Positions 1-8,342 of a DNA stretch of 39,134 bases are shown here, piece by piece. Within the stretch, counting starts at the first letter, position 1. The number at the start of each line of letters is the position of its first letter. A program made the position numbers and the translations under genes. Source of the stretch: Deltaproteobacteria bacterium (GTDB lineage Bacteria; Myxococcota_A; UBA9160; UBA6930); NCBI GenBank assembly GCA_029261815.1, contig JAJDAQ010000162.1, positions 1 to 39,134 of the forward strand, given 5' to 3'. Below the pieces are notes generated by a model. It did no database searches, was not told the origin of the DNA, and saw only the letters and a list, made by a program, of their open reading frames with translations.

Positions 1-302
1 GCGACGTCATCGCCCTGGGCCTGGGCGGCGAGCGCATGGGCCGAGATCGGCATCGACGGATACTGGGCATAGACCTCGCGGTAGATCTCGCCGATTCGCG
101 CGCGTTTGGCCTCGTCCGCGACCACCATGAAGTGCCAACCCCGCGCGTTCGAACCACTCGGTGCCTGCATCGCGATCTCGACACACTCCTTGACCAGGTC
201 CAGCGGAACGGGCCGGTCGTAGTCGAGGCGTTTTCGGACGGCGCGTGTTGTGGTGAGGAGTTCGTCGGGAGTCAGGTCGAGTGTGGCAGGCATGCGACCC
301 AT
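1..302 (-). CDS. Nitroreductase family protein (5' part; runs off the window start)
   Basis: An open minus-strand frame continues without a stop to base 1, so about 100 N-terminal residues are visible and the C-terminus is missing. The frame carries the FMN-binding start of nitroreductases: the early R-AVRKRLD segment, then APSGSNARGWHF, which in this family holds the phosphate and ribityl contacts of FMN. Such enzymes use NAD(P)H to reduce nitro groups, quinones or enones in the cytoplasm. Two in-frame ATG codons at 302 and 293 are possible starts. A GGAG lies about 12 bases upstream of 302, which is long, so neither is decisive. It is divergent from the SDR gene that starts at 383. The substrate cannot be inferred. 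Confidence 0.85.
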   Translation of the reverse strand, partial: MGRMPATLDLTPDELLTTTRAVRKRLDYDRPVPLDLVKECVEIAMQAPSGSNARGWHFMVVADEAKRARIGEIYREVYAQYPSMPISAHALAAQAQGDDV

Positions 303-382
303 GCTAACGGGCCGCTCCACACTGGGGCCACTTCTTGGCGCACCGAGTTCGCTGGTACGCTCGGGTTCTCCAGGAGGAACCC

Positions 383-1165
383 ATGAAAGATCTCGCAGAC
401 AAGGCCGTTCTCATCACCGGGGCCGCCCGCGGAACTGGGGCGGCCATCGCGCGCCGCTTCGCAGAAGCCGGAAGTCACGTCTTCCTCGGCGACATTCGCC
501 ATGACGAGGCGGAGGCCGTCGCGCGCGACATCGGCGAGCGTGCCCAGTTCATTCCGATCGACGTGACCGACGAGGATGCGTGGACAAGGTTCGTCAGCGC
601 CGCGGTCGAGCGCGCCGGCCGAGTGGATGTCCTCGTCAACAATGCGGCGGTGCTTCACCTCGGAACGATCGCCAATACCTCGGCCGACACGATGCGGCGC
701 GTCTTCGAGGTCAATACGTTAGGCCCGTTCCTCGGCATTCGTGCGGTGACGTCGGCGATGAAGGCCCAGGGCGGAGGCAGCATCGTGAACGTCGGTTCCG
801 TCGACGGCCTCATCGGAATGAACGGTGTCTCGGCCTACTGCACTTCGAAGTGGGGACTGCGCGGTCTGACGAAATCCGCGGGCACCGAACTTGGTCGCGA
901 CGGGATCCGCGTGAATCAAGTGTGCCCGGCCGGCGGAAACGTCGAGATGTATGGGCCCTGGATGAAGCAGCTCGTCGGTTTTCTCGACGAGACGAAGGTC
1001 TACACCGAAAACCGTGGACTCCCGGGCGAAGCCTCCCTCGAAGCGATCGCCGATGCCGTGCTCTTTCTCGCGAGCGATGCGAGCCGCAACACCACGGCGT
1101 CCGATCTTCCCGTCGACGGTGGAGCGCACGCGGGTACGTTCATCCCCGGCTTCAATACGCTGTAG
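383..1165 (+). CDS. SDR family NAD(P)-dependent oxidoreductase
   Basis: This 260-residue protein is a classical short-chain dehydrogenase/reductase of normal length. The nucleotide-binding TGAARGTG motif spans residues 12-19 and NNAA lies at 86-89. The catalytic tetrad N111, S139, Y152 and K156 (YCTSK) is complete, so it should be an active reductase or dehydrogenase acting on an alcohol or ketone with NAD(H) or NADP(H). An in-frame ATG exists at 335, but ATG 383 has a strong AGGAGGA just upstream and gives the usual short SDR N-terminus, so 383 is preferred. It stands alone between a divergent nitroreductase and a convergent LRAT-like gene. The substrate is not predictable. Hydroxysteroid, 3-oxoacyl and polyol substrates all occur in this family. 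Confidence 0.93.
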   Translation: MKDLADKAVLITGAARGTGAAIARRFAEAGSHVFLGDIRHDEAEAVARDIGERAQFIPIDVTDEDAWTRFVSAAVERAGRVDVLVNNAAVLHLGTIANTSADTMRRVFEVNTLGPFLGIRAVTSAMKAQGGGSIVNVGSVDGLIGMNGVSAYCTSKWGLRGLTKSAGTELGRDGIRVNQVCPAGGNVEMYGPWMKQLVGFLDETKVYTENRGLPGEASLEAIADAVLFLASDASRNTTASDLPVDGGAHAGTFIPGFNTL

Positions 1166-1182
1166 CCCCGAGCCGTCCGCGA

Positions 1183-1737
1183 TCACATCGCTCCGAGCGC
1201 GCGGCGACCCCCGAGGTAGAGCGCGGGCGTCGTTGCCTCTCCGGCAATCGCGCCTGCGACATGGCTCGACCGGTTCGCGAGGTAGCCCACCGGATCGAGC
1301 ACGGCCCACCAGAGGGCGTCGATCTGGCGACTCTGGCTGCGCCCGGTGCGGCACCAATAGGCGAAGTGCTCGCAGTTGTACGAAAAGAAGTCGAACCCCG
1401 AGCGCCCCAGTTCGCCTAACGCGCGCTGTACGACGGCGTCTGGCGATCGGTCGGTGTCGTCACTCGGAAATCCACGTTGTCGGTCGAGCCTCTCCTGTGC
1501 CGCGTGATGGAGGCTGCGGGCGAGCCGCCGGCTCGGGAGGCGAGGCGGTGTGTCCTCGTCGGGTGCCACGTGGAGTTGACTCGCGGGTGCGAAATCATCG
1601 ATCGCGCTGCGGCGGACCGACGTGTCCGACCAGGTCGATCCCCATAGGTGGACGACGCTGCCATCGCCGCAATCGATCCCGTGATGGGAGTAGATGCCTC
1701 CCTTGCGGAAGGTGAAGATGTGGTCGCCCCTGGCCAT
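1183..1737 (-). CDS. LRAT/NlpC-P60-like thiol acyltransferase or hydrolase domain protein
   Basis: This 184-residue cytoplasmic protein resembles the lecithin:retinol acyltransferase (LRAT) branch of circularly permuted NlpC/P60 enzymes. An N-terminal YSHHGID segment supplies H18 or H19. H30 lies in VVHLW, and the distal NCEHFA-WC motif supplies C122. The 12-residue spacing of H18 to H30 matches the His pair of LRAT and HRAS-like suppressors, and NCEHF is their signature around the nucleophilic Cys. Family members move acyl groups from phospholipids or cleave amides. Its ATG lies two bases after the stop of the SRPBCC gene, so the two are probably co-transcribed and translationally linked. 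It has no signal peptide. The actual substrate is unknown. Confidence 0.8.
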   Translation of the reverse strand: MARGDHIFTFRKGGIYSHHGIDCGDGSVVHLWGSTWSDTSVRRSAIDDFAPASQLHVAPDEDTPPRLPSRRLARSLHHAAQERLDRQRGFPSDDTDRSPDAVVQRALGELGRSGFDFFSYNCEHFAYWCRTGRSQSRQIDALWWAVLDPVGYLANRSSHVAGAIAGEATTPALYLGGRRALGAM

Positions 1738-1739
1738 TG

Positions 1740-2210
1740 CTATGCAGCGGGGATCGAGCCGCGATTGGCCCGGGCATCGTCAGAGAACGCGTTGCGTAGG
1801 CCGCTCAGGGCGTTCCGTCCCACGCAGAAGAACGCGAGTTGGACGGCTCCGTCGAAGACCGCCCGGAACCCCCGGAGTTGGATATGAGCGTCGTAGACGA
1901 TGCGTGTCTTGCCGCCCGAACCCCGCGTGATTTCGATCGTATCGATCGACCGGAATGATTCCGTTTCCGCCTCGAACGCGACGCGATGTGGAGCCTCCAG
2001 TTCGGTGACCCGGTATTCGAGTCGGATCGGCTGTCCCAGGAAGCCGAGTCCGACCTCGACCCGGGAGCCGACGCGAACGCGCCCCGTCTCGAGTCGTTGG
2101 GCCGTCGTCACGCTCGGATCCCAGTCCACGACATTCGAGAAGTCAGACAGGTAGGCGAAGACTTCGTCCGGGCTTCGGTCGACCAGGGCGGTTCCGCGGT
2201 ATCGGGCCAA
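1740..2210 (-). CDS. SRPBCC (START/polyketide cyclase-like) family protein
   Basis: This 156-residue protein has the helix-grip ligand-binding fold of the SRPBCC superfamily. The N-terminal strand precedes the typical SPDEVFAYLSD segment and a W-DPSV loop, followed by alternating beta strands and a long C-terminal helix. Such proteins bind hydrophobic ligands in a deep cavity and may act as carriers, cyclases or toxin-antitoxin-like modulators. The start is a TTG at 2210 with AGGAGA six bases upstream, and no better ATG lies nearby. It sits 50 bases after the TatT-like gene and two bases before the LRAT-like gene on the same strand. A lipid-related role is an inference from that neighbour only. 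Confidence 0.85.
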   Translation of the reverse strand: MARYRGTALVDRSPDEVFAYLSDFSNVVDWDPSVTTAQRLETGRVRVGSRVEVGLGFLGQPIRLEYRVTELEAPHRVAFEAETESFRSIDTIEITRGSGGKTRIVYDAHIQLRGFRAVFDGAVQLAFFCVGRNALSGLRNAFSDDARANRGSIPAA

Positions 2211-2260
2211 GGGTTCTCCTTTGATTCTGCACGCCGTCTCCGGCGTTCATCGGTGTAGGG

Positions 2261-3064
2261 TCAGGCTGACTCTTGGGCTTCGAGCCGGGCGATCGCCGCA
2301 TCTCGGATCGCCGCGTCTTCCTGCTCGAATCCCGGCCGCGGCCGAAGGTTCGCCACTTCCTGGAAGATGGCATCGACCTCGGTGGATCGACCGCGAAGCG
2401 CGAGGACGGTATCTGCCCAGAGGAACCGGTTGCCCGGGTCGTCGGGGGCGATTCGCAGGGCACGTTCGGCTTCGGGAATGGCCTGCGTAGAGTCTACCCA
2501 GCCGGTGATGAAGGGGACCCGCGGAAGCGTCGCATGCAGGGCGGACAGCATGCGGTGCGGCCCGCCGCGGTCGTAGCCGGGCTCGAGTTCGAGCGACACC
2601 TGAAGGAACGCGTACATGCGGTTGGCGGTTCCTTCGCGCACCGACGCGAGCAGCCCAGCACTTCGACTCCATGCCCCGAGGTGAATGCTGGACCAGAAGT
2701 AGAAGCGCGCGACATCGCTCTTGGCGAGACCGACCCCATCGACCCAGGCACGTTGATGTTCGCGGGCGAGCTGATGGGGCACGCGGCCATCCCCTGTCTC
2801 GGTCAGCAAGCGAAGCCCGTCTTCAGCGATGGAGCGCCCCTCGCTCCAGGCGGCATCCTCCTCTTCCTCACCTCTCGCCGCGAAGTCGCCCCGGTAATAG
2901 ATGGCGCGTAGCAGGCGCCACCGGACATCGAGCCGATCGGGAGACGCGAGGAGGTCCTGCTGCCAGGCACGCTCGGCTTCCGGGCCCACGTCGGGTCGGG
3001 GTTCGGCTGCCGCCGGGACGGCCAGCAAGTGGGCGAGAACAAGGATCGTTAGCGAGAATCTCAT
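2261..3064 (-). CDS. Exported TPR protein, TRAP-transporter TatT-component-like
   Basis: The 267-residue product starts with a Sec signal peptide (hydrophobic residues 4-18, AAA-type cleavage near residue 20), so it should be periplasmic. The mature part is helical, with TPR-like pairs. The segment beginning GGPHRML and a later A-RALRIAPDDPGN stretch resemble the TatT family, an accessory periplasmic component of some TRAP transporters. No TRAP membrane or binding subunits are present in this window, so that role is only a family-level suggestion. It is the first gene of a minus-strand run with the SRPBCC and LRAT-like genes. Its start lies three bases from an AT-rich dyad, at the only clearly AT-rich spot nearby. 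Confidence 0.65.
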   Translation of the reverse strand: MRFSLTILVLAHLLAVPAAAEPRPDVGPEAERAWQQDLLASPDRLDVRWRLLRAIYYRGDFAARGEEEEDAAWSEGRSIAEDGLRLLTETGDGRVPHQLAREHQRAWVDGVGLAKSDVARFYFWSSIHLGAWSRSAGLLASVREGTANRMYAFLQVSLELEPGYDRGGPHRMLSALHATLPRVPFITGWVDSTQAIPEAERALRIAPDDPGNRFLWADTVLALRGRSTEVDAIFQEVANLRPRPGFEQEDAAIRDAAIARLEAQESA

Positions 3065-3066
3065 TA

Positions 3067-3087
3067 TGTCTATATTTTATATGGACA
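3067..3087. promoter_or_regulatory. AT-rich imperfect palindrome between divergent genes
   Basis: A 21-base dyad with TGTC and GACA ends and ATAT half-sites around a central T pairs at 8 of 10 positions. It sits in the 79-base gap between the divergent TatT-like (-) and PNPOx-like (+) genes, in a conspicuously AT-rich patch of a GC-rich region. The position and symmetry suggest a repressor operator or promoter core that could serve both directions. No neighbouring gene encodes an obvious cognate regulator. Confidence 0.4.
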
Positions 3088-3143
3088 AACTGTGATCTCA
3101 AGGGCATTCTCCCGATTCCTGCAAAAAAGATAGGTCTACGGCC

Positions 3144-3641
3144 ATGACGACTTCATCCTCTCAGGCGCCCATCGCCCCCCCGCCCAGCTCCGAGCCGGCC
3201 CCCGCGTACTCCGGACCGTGGGGAGAGGACGAGGTCCGGACGTACCTCGATGACGCGGAGATTCCGGTTCGCCTGTCCTGCAACGGCCCCGCGGGCTTCC
3301 CGCTCGTCGCGAGCCTCTGGTTCGTGCATGAGGCAGGCGAACTCTGGTGCGCGACGCGGCCGGACTCCGAGGTGGCCCGGCGCCTCACCCTGGATCCGCG
3401 CTGCGCATTCGAAGTCGCAGCAGATGGGCCGCCTTACCGTGGTGTGCGCGGTATCGGACAAGCGAGCTTCGAGCCGGGCCGCGGGCGCTCTGTGCTCGAG
3501 CGGTTGATCGAGCGCTACCAGGGTCGTACGGACAATCCCCTGGGCCGCTGGCTCCTGGGTCGCGCCGATGACGAACTCGCCGTCCGCATCGCGCCAATTC
3601 GGATGATGAGCTGGGACTACCGGGAACGGATGAAGTCCTGA
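3144..3641 (+). CDS. PNPOx-like FMN/heme-binding split-barrel protein
   Basis: This 165-residue protein has a Pro/Ser-rich N-terminal tail (about residues 1-25) followed by a pyridoxamine-5'-phosphate-oxidase-like split barrel. The GFPLVASLWFVH segment and the later LWCATRPDSEVA strand-turn are typical of the fold, which usually binds FMN, F420 or heme as a dimer. It is the first gene of a coupled operon. Its TGA stop shares a base with the ATG of the SDR/DUF2867-like gene (TGATG at 3639-3643). No strong ribosome binding site is visible upstream of ATG 3144. A redox or detoxification role is inferred from the fold and from the flavoprotein downstream. Its substrate is unknown. Confidence 0.82.
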   Translation: MTTSSSQAPIAPPPSSEPAPAYSGPWGEDEVRTYLDDAEIPVRLSCNGPAGFPLVASLWFVHEAGELWCATRPDSEVARRLTLDPRCAFEVAADGPPYRGVRGIGQASFEPGRGRSVLERLIERYQGRTDNPLGRWLLGRADDELAVRIAPIRMMSWDYRERMKS

Positions 3642-5083
3642 TGGCAAGCACCGTCGCCATTGCAGGCGCCAGCGGGTTCGTTGGCCAGGCCTTGTGTCGG
3701 GCGCTCGCGGACGACCATCATGTGATTGGTCTTGGCCGGTCCGGCGCACCTCCGGACACCGGCGCCCACGAGTGGCGAACCTGTGACCTCTTTTCCCTCC
3801 ACCAGCTCGAACAAGAGCTGCAGGGTGTCGACACCGCGATCTACCTCGTGCACTCGATGCTTCCCTCCGCGCGCCTCACCCAGGGCGGCTTTGCGGATCT
3901 CGACCTGTTGTTGGCTGACAACTTCGCGAGAGCGGCGGAACGCGCGGGCATCCGCCGAATCTTGTACGTCGGCGGGTTCGTTCCGAGCGCGGGGGCACTC
4001 TCCCCCCACCTGAAGAGCCGCTTCGAAGTCGAGCGGACCCTTTCGAGTCGCACGCCGGAGCTCACGTCGCTCCGTTGCGGAATCATCATCGGGCCGAACA
4101 GTTCGTCGTTCTGGATTCTCCGCAACCTGGTCAGACGGCTTCCGTTCATGTTGCTGCCCCGCTGGACGGAATCTCGGACGCAGCCCATTGCGTTGGCCGA
4201 CCTGACACGGGCCACATGCCACGCAATCGCGGTTAGCACGACGGCCTCGGCGTCGTTTGACCTCGGTGGACCGGACATCATGACCTACCGGGAGCTGATG
4301 GGGCGCGTGGCGCGCATCATGGGCCGTCGCCGATGGATGGTGGGTACCCGATTCTTCTCACCGCGATTCTCGCGCCTTTGGGTCACGCTCTTCGGTAGCG
4401 CGCCCAAGGCATTGGTCGCACCGTTGCTGGAGAGCCTCCGGCACGACATGGTGGCGCAGGCGAACCCGCTCCAGGAATGGATGCTGCCGGGTACCGTCCC
4501 TCTGGACGATGCCATCAAGGCCGCGCTCGATGGGCCGCAGTCGAGCCGCCGGCCGCCGTTGCTGGGCCGCAAGCAGACGATTCGTCGACAACTCCATCAG
4601 GACCGTCGCGCACGCTCGGTCCAGCGCCTGCCGCTTCCAGACGGTGCGGACGCCGTGTGGGCGGCACAGGAGTACCTGCGGTTCCTGCCGCGTTTCGCGA
4701 ACGCGTGGATTCGGGTCGAGACCGACCCAGACGGTTCCTGCCGTTTCTTCCTCGCCGGCACGCGCATCGTGCTCATGCGGCTCACACTCTCGGAAGATCG
4801 TTCGACTCCGGACCGGCAGGTGTTCTTCGTCGGTGGAGGCGCCTTGGTGAGGCGCGGCGAACGAGAGCCTGGGCGTCTCGAGTTCCGCGTGGTCGAGGGT
4901 CAGCTTCTCGCGGCGGTCCACGATTTCGCGCCCGCGCTCCCGTGGACGCTCTACACCCAGACGCAGGCCCGCGTTCATGTGCATGTGATGAACGCCTTCG
5001 GAAAGTGGCTCGCGCAGGTCCGGTTGCCTGTGGAACCCGGTGTCCTCGTTGTCGCGCCCGAGACCGTGAGTTCGCTCCCGTGA
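3641..5083 (+). CDS. Extended-SDR NAD(P)-binding protein with DUF2867-like C-terminal domain
   Basis: This 480-residue protein is a fusion. Residues 1 to about 290 form an atypical or extended SDR Rossmann domain, with GASGFVG at 8-14, a YLVHSM segment and an LRCGIIIGPNSS motif as in NmrA- and NDUFA9-like proteins. The remaining about 170 residues, with a GRLEFRVVEGQLLA strand pair and a closing helix, resemble DUF2867, which often follows such SDR domains. No classical YxxxK is evident, so it may be a nucleotide-sensing or redox protein rather than a normal dehydrogenase. Its start overlaps the upstream stop by one base, and its own TGA overlaps the GTG of the next gene. This points to strict co-translation within the flavoprotein operon. 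Confidence 0.8.
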   Translation: MASTVAIAGASGFVGQALCRALADDHHVIGLGRSGAPPDTGAHEWRTCDLFSLHQLEQELQGVDTAIYLVHSMLPSARLTQGGFADLDLLLADNFARAAERAGIRRILYVGGFVPSAGALSPHLKSRFEVERTLSSRTPELTSLRCGIIIGPNSSSFWILRNLVRRLPFMLLPRWTESRTQPIALADLTRATCHAIAVSTTASASFDLGGPDIMTYRELMGRVARIMGRRRWMVGTRFFSPRFSRLWVTLFGSAPKALVAPLLESLRHDMVAQANPLQEWMLPGTVPLDDAIKAALDGPQSSRRPPLLGRKQTIRRQLHQDRRARSVQRLPLPDGADAVWAAQEYLRFLPRFANAWIRVETDPDGSCRFFLAGTRIVLMRLTLSEDRSTPDRQVFFVGGGALVRRGEREPGRLEFRVVEGQLLAAVHDFAPALPWTLYTQTQARVHVHVMNAFGKWLAQVRLPVEPGVLVVAPETVSSLP

Positions 5084-6096
5084 CGAAGCGAGTGGCCATC
5101 ATTGGTGCTGGCATGGCAGGTCTGACGTGCGCTCGCGGTGTGGCTGCGGCGGGGTACGAGGTCGTCGTCTTCGACAAGGCCCGCGGGCCCGGCGGGCGGC
5201 TTCCGACACGACGTCGGGATGGGGTCGCCTTCGATCACGGTGCCCCGTATTTCTCTGCGAGAGGGGCCGCGTTCAAGGACGAAGTCGACCGATGGAGAGA
5301 CGCCGGCGTGGCCGGACCCTGGAAGCCGCGCCGCGTCCAGTTCGCTCCTTCGGGACCTCCTCGTATCCTGCCCCCGGAAACGGTCTGGTTAGGCCAGCCC
5401 CGGATGAGTGCGATCGGTCGGAGCCTCAGCGAAAGCCTCGACGTGCGCCTCGCCTGTCGGATCGCAGTCATCGAGAGAGAGGGCGACCACTGGACGCTCC
5501 AGGAGGAATCCGGTCGCGATCACCGCGGATTCGGTGTCGTGGTGTCAACGGTGCCGCCCGTCCAGGCGACTGAACTGTTGGCCGGCCTGTCGGTTTCCGG
5601 CCTGTCGGTCGCCGGTCGAGCAGCCGACGCTCGGGCGAAGCTCTCGGACGCGGCGGACGCGATGGTGCCGCGTTGGTCCTTGATGCTGTCATTCGAGGCG
5701 CCGTTCGATCCAGGCTTCGATGTCGCGGAGTTCAATGGCCCGGTCCTGGAGAGAGCAATCCGGAACGAGGCCAAGCCCCTCCGAGACCCGACACCGGCAT
5801 GGGTCGTCCATGCGTCCGCGGGGTGGAGCCACAGCTGCCTGGAAGCGCCACCGACGGAGGTCGCTGAGCAGATCGAGACGGCATTGCGCGCGCGCATCCC
5901 GGGACTTCCTGCGACCACGTCCCGGGATACCCATCGCTGGCGTTATGCGACCGCCAACCCGCAACGGGAGCGAGGCGTCATTGACGCCGGGCACGGTCTC
6001 CTGCTTGGGGGTGACTGGACGTGCGGCGCCGAGCTCGAAGACGCTTTCGACAGTGGTCAGGCATTGGCCGCAGCTGCCGTGAGCCGATTGCAGTGA
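5080..6096 (+). CDS. Renalase-like FAD-dependent NAD(P)/FAD oxidoreductase
   Basis: The 338-residue protein begins with the FAD dinucleotide-binding motif GAGMAG at residues 9-14, closely followed by FDKARGPGGRL and DHGAPYF. These are hallmarks of the bacterial renalase-like branch of the amine-oxidase fold. These enzymes oxidise nicotinamide-type isomers or other small reductants, and many are uncharacterised. The open frame extends far upstream to 4477, but that part overlaps the real SDR/DUF2867-like gene. GTG 5080, four bases over the previous stop (GTGA), gives a canonical N-terminus directly before the Rossmann motif. The C-terminal GLLLGGDWT closes the FAD site. Its end overlaps the GTG of the DUF2878 gene in the same GTGA fashion. 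Confidence 0.9.
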   Translation: MTKRVAIIGAGMAGLTCARGVAAAGYEVVVFDKARGPGGRLPTRRRDGVAFDHGAPYFSARGAAFKDEVDRWRDAGVAGPWKPRRVQFAPSGPPRILPPETVWLGQPRMSAIGRSLSESLDVRLACRIAVIEREGDHWTLQEESGRDHRGFGVVVSTVPPVQATELLAGLSVSGLSVAGRAADARAKLSDAADAMVPRWSLMLSFEAPFDPGFDVAEFNGPVLERAIRNEAKPLRDPTPAWVVHASAGWSHSCLEAPPTEVAEQIETALRARIPGLPATTSRDTHRWRYATANPQRERGVIDAGHGLLLGGDWTCGAELEDAFDSGQALAAAAVSRLQ

Positions 6097-6635
6097 GGAA
6101 GATCGCGCTGCAGCAAATGGCATTCCAGGCCGTCTGGCTGGCTTGTGCTTTGGGCGGGGCGGCCGGTCGGGCCTGGCCCGGTGTCCTGGCGGCCACCGCC
6201 TTCATCGCCATCCACCTGGCGACCGCGCAGAGTCGCATCCGTGAGATCGTGTTGGTGGCGACCGGCATCGCCCTGGGCTGGACGCTCGACCTGGTGCTCG
6301 TACCAGGATCCCTGGTGACGTATCCCGGTTCGCCGATCGCATTCGGCGCGAGTCCGGGTTGGATGCTGGCGCTTTGGGGCGCGTTCGCGCTGACAGTTCC
6401 TGTTTCGTTCGCGTGGCTGCGGAATCGGCTCCTTCTCGCGGCCGGTGTCGGAGGGATCGGGGGCGTCGTGGCCTACTCGGCGGGCGCAGCGATGGGCTCG
6501 CTCGCTGTTGGTGCGACTGCGGGGTGGGTCGTGATCGCGTTCGGGTGGGCGCTCGCGATGCCGGCTCTCATCATCGTCTCGAAGCTCGACACCCGGGCGT
6601 CGAGCGAGGTCGAGGGCGGCCGCTTCCTGGTGTGA
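6093..6635 (+). CDS. DUF2878 family integral membrane protein
   Basis: This 180-residue inner-membrane protein has five to six hydrophobic segments and the polar patterns of DUF2878, including an early ALQQMAFQAVW helix and a conserved LGWTLD in the third helix. The GTG start at 6093 overlaps the stop of the renalase-like gene by four bases and yields an N-terminus typical of the family. Function is unknown. In several proteobacteria DUF2878 genes lie near photo-oxidative stress genes together with SDR and FAD oxidoreductase genes. The present neighbours are a partial match to that arrangement, but no cyclopropane synthase, photolyase or sigma/ChrR pair is adjacent. It ends 34 bases from a convergent gene. 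Confidence 0.8.
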   Translation: MRKIALQQMAFQAVWLACALGGAAGRAWPGVLAATAFIAIHLATAQSRIREIVLVATGIALGWTLDLVLVPGSLVTYPGSPIAFGASPGWMLALWGAFALTVPVSFAWLRNRLLLAAGVGGIGGVVAYSAGAAMGSLAVGATAGWVVIAFGWALAMPALIIVSKLDTRASSEVEGGRFLV

Positions 6636-6669
6636 ATGCACACAAACGCAAGCACTCGTGCGTACGCGT

Positions 6670-7077
6670 TTACTCCACCGGCTCCAGGCGATACGGGACC
6701 GCGTCGCTGACGTCGAACAGGGCATCGATGTAGGCATCGGCCCAGCCGTACTTCTCTCGCAGCAAGCCGTTGATGGTGGCTCGCTTTTCTGGGGTGGCGG
6801 TGGCCACGTACGCGGCCGACTGACCGGCGCGTTCGACGGTCACGTTCGCGTCCTCCGCGATGCGAAGCGCCCAACCGGATTCGGCCTGGCCTGCCCGGAG
6901 CCACTGCGCCCCGTCGTGTTCGACGATCCAGAGGCGCGTCTGTGTCGCCTCCTCGTTGGCGGCCCGCGTCGTCAGAGTGATGACCTCGCCACTTTCGGAT
7001 GCCGCCATCTGGCTGAGGCCCAGCAAGAGAAAAAGGCCAAGAACGGCGGCCACGATGATTCCGAGTTTCTTCATCAT
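6670..7077 (-). CDS. Membrane-anchored split-barrel protein (DUF2255 / deazaflavin-nitroreductase-like)
   Basis: The 135-residue product has one N-terminal hydrophobic helix (residues 5-24) that could be an uncleaved anchor or a signal. A domain beginning [11 protein letters not shown] follows, with RLWIVEHDG, then [12 protein letters not shown] and a terminal VPYRLEPVE. This order matches small PNPOx-like split barrels such as DUF2255 and the Ddn-type F420 nitroreductases, although the usual TTGRKSG phosphate loop is altered. Whether it still binds a flavin or deazaflavin is uncertain. It is the last gene of a minus-strand run, 16 bases after the alpha/beta-hydrolase-OsmC gene. Confidence 0.65.
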   Translation of the reverse strand: MMKKLGIIVAAVLGLFLLLGLSQMAASESGEVITLTTRAANEEATQTRLWIVEHDGAQWLRAGQAESGWALRIAEDANVTVERAGQSAAYVATATPEKRATINGLLREKYGWADAYIDALFDVSDAVPYRLEPVE

Positions 7078-7093
7078 GGGGGGATCCTACACG

Positions 7094-8314
7094 CTATTCG
7101 ATGGGTGTGAGCTCGGTTTCGACCCGGATCTCGCTATGCAGGGTCCGGTGGACGGGACAGCGATCGGCAATCTCCAGTAGTCGAGCACGCTGGGCTTCGT
7201 CGAGCGCGCCATGCAACGCAATTTCCTTGCGGATGAGGTCGATCTTCCCTGTCTCCGTTTCGCACTCGGCGCAATCGGTCGCGTGGATCTTGTCGTGGTG
7301 CAAGCGGACCTCGACCTCGTCGAGGGGCCATTCCTTGCGCTTGGCGTACATCTGGATGGTCATCGACGTGCACGCGCCGAGACTGGCGAGCAGCAGCCCG
7401 TATGGAGTCGGCCCCGTATCGTCTCCGCCGACGGACAGCGGCTCGTCGGCACGAAGCCGGTGCGGCCCCGCGGCGATGTCCTGTGGGAACCGCCCCGGCA
7501 TCGCCTGGCGCACGACGACCTCGTCGGGTGCCGCCTCGATCGGGTCCTCGACCGGTGGCAAGAAACGGGATGCCCATGCTGCGAGGACTTCGGCGGCGTA
7601 AGTGGAATCCTCCTTCTTCGATAGGAGGTGGTCGGCGGCATCCAGTGAGATGAAGCTCTTCGGATGCTTTGCTGCTTGAAAGATCTGCGACGCATTCTCG
7701 ATTCCGACCGTGGCATCGAGCGGCGAATGCATGACGAGCAGCGGACGGCGGAGTGTTTCGATCGCGCGTGGAAGTGTCTGAGCGCGCAAGTCGTCGAGGA
7801 GTTGTCGCCGAATCGTGAAGTGGCGCCCAGCCAGCTCTACCTCCGCTTCGCCTTCGCGCACGATCTTCTCGTGGTCGTGCGCGAACAGTTTTTCGACGTG
7901 GGCAGGATCGGCGGGCGCACCTAGCGTCGCAATCGCGCGCGCCTCGGGAATGCGCGAAGCCGCCGCCAGTACGGCAGCGCCACCGAGGCTATGGCCGATC
8001 AGGAGGTCAGCCGGAGTGCCGCGTTCGCGCAAGGCCGTCGCCGCAAGGACCAGATCTTCTACGTTCGAAGAGAAGTTCGTGCTCGCGAACTCGCCCTCGC
8101 TGTGTCCCAAGCCGGTGAAGTCGAAGCGCAGCACGGCGATGCCGCGGTCGGCAAGCGCGCGCGCAATTCGCGATACCGCGCCAAGATCCTTCGAGCAGGT
8201 AAAGCAGTGCGCAAAGAGCGCGGTGGACCGGATCGGCCCGATGGGCCGGTCGAAACGCGCCGCGAGCAGTCCGCCGCTACTTCCGGGGAACTCAAGACGT
8301 TCGGTGCGGGCCAT
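7094..8314 (-). CDS. Bifunctional alpha/beta hydrolase / OsmC family protein
   Basis: This 406-residue fusion has two domains. Residues 1 to about 250 are an alpha/beta hydrolase with the nucleophile elbow GHSLGG (S109) and a downstream DAADHLL His. Residues about 265-406 are an OsmC/Ohr-type peroxiredoxin domain with the cysteine pair C315 (LGACTS) and C386 (DRCPVH). OsmC domains reduce organic hydroperoxides through the two cysteines, and the hydrolase may deliver or process a lipid or ester hydroperoxide. This fusion is known from other bacteria. An ATG at 8332 is possible, but 8314 has AGGAGG at ideal spacing and is preferred. It lies in a minus-strand run behind the DUF867 hydrolase gene. 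Confidence 0.93.
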   Translation of the reverse strand: MARTERLEFPGSSGGLLAARFDRPIGPIRSTALFAHCFTCSKDLGAVSRIARALADRGIAVLRFDFTGLGHSEGEFASTNFSSNVEDLVLAATALRERGTPADLLIGHSLGGAAVLAAASRIPEARAIATLGAPADPAHVEKLFAHDHEKIVREGEAEVELAGRHFTIRRQLLDDLRAQTLPRAIETLRRPLLVMHSPLDATVGIENASQIFQAAKHPKSFISLDAADHLLSKKEDSTYAAEVLAAWASRFLPPVEDPIEAAPDEVVVRQAMPGRFPQDIAAGPHRLRADEPLSVGGDDTGPTPYGLLLASLGACTSMTIQMYAKRKEWPLDEVEVRLHHDKIHATDCAECETETGKIDLIRKEIALHGALDEAQRARLLEIADRCPVHRTLHSEIRVETELTPIE

Positions 8315-8342
8315 TCGATCCTCCTGGGACACTGCCCGGAAG

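Noticed and set aside
4477..5079. Upstream extension of the renalase-like reading frame
   Set aside because: It overlaps the real SDR/DUF2867-like gene in another frame. GTG 5080 gives a canonical Rossmann N-terminus and a normal family length.
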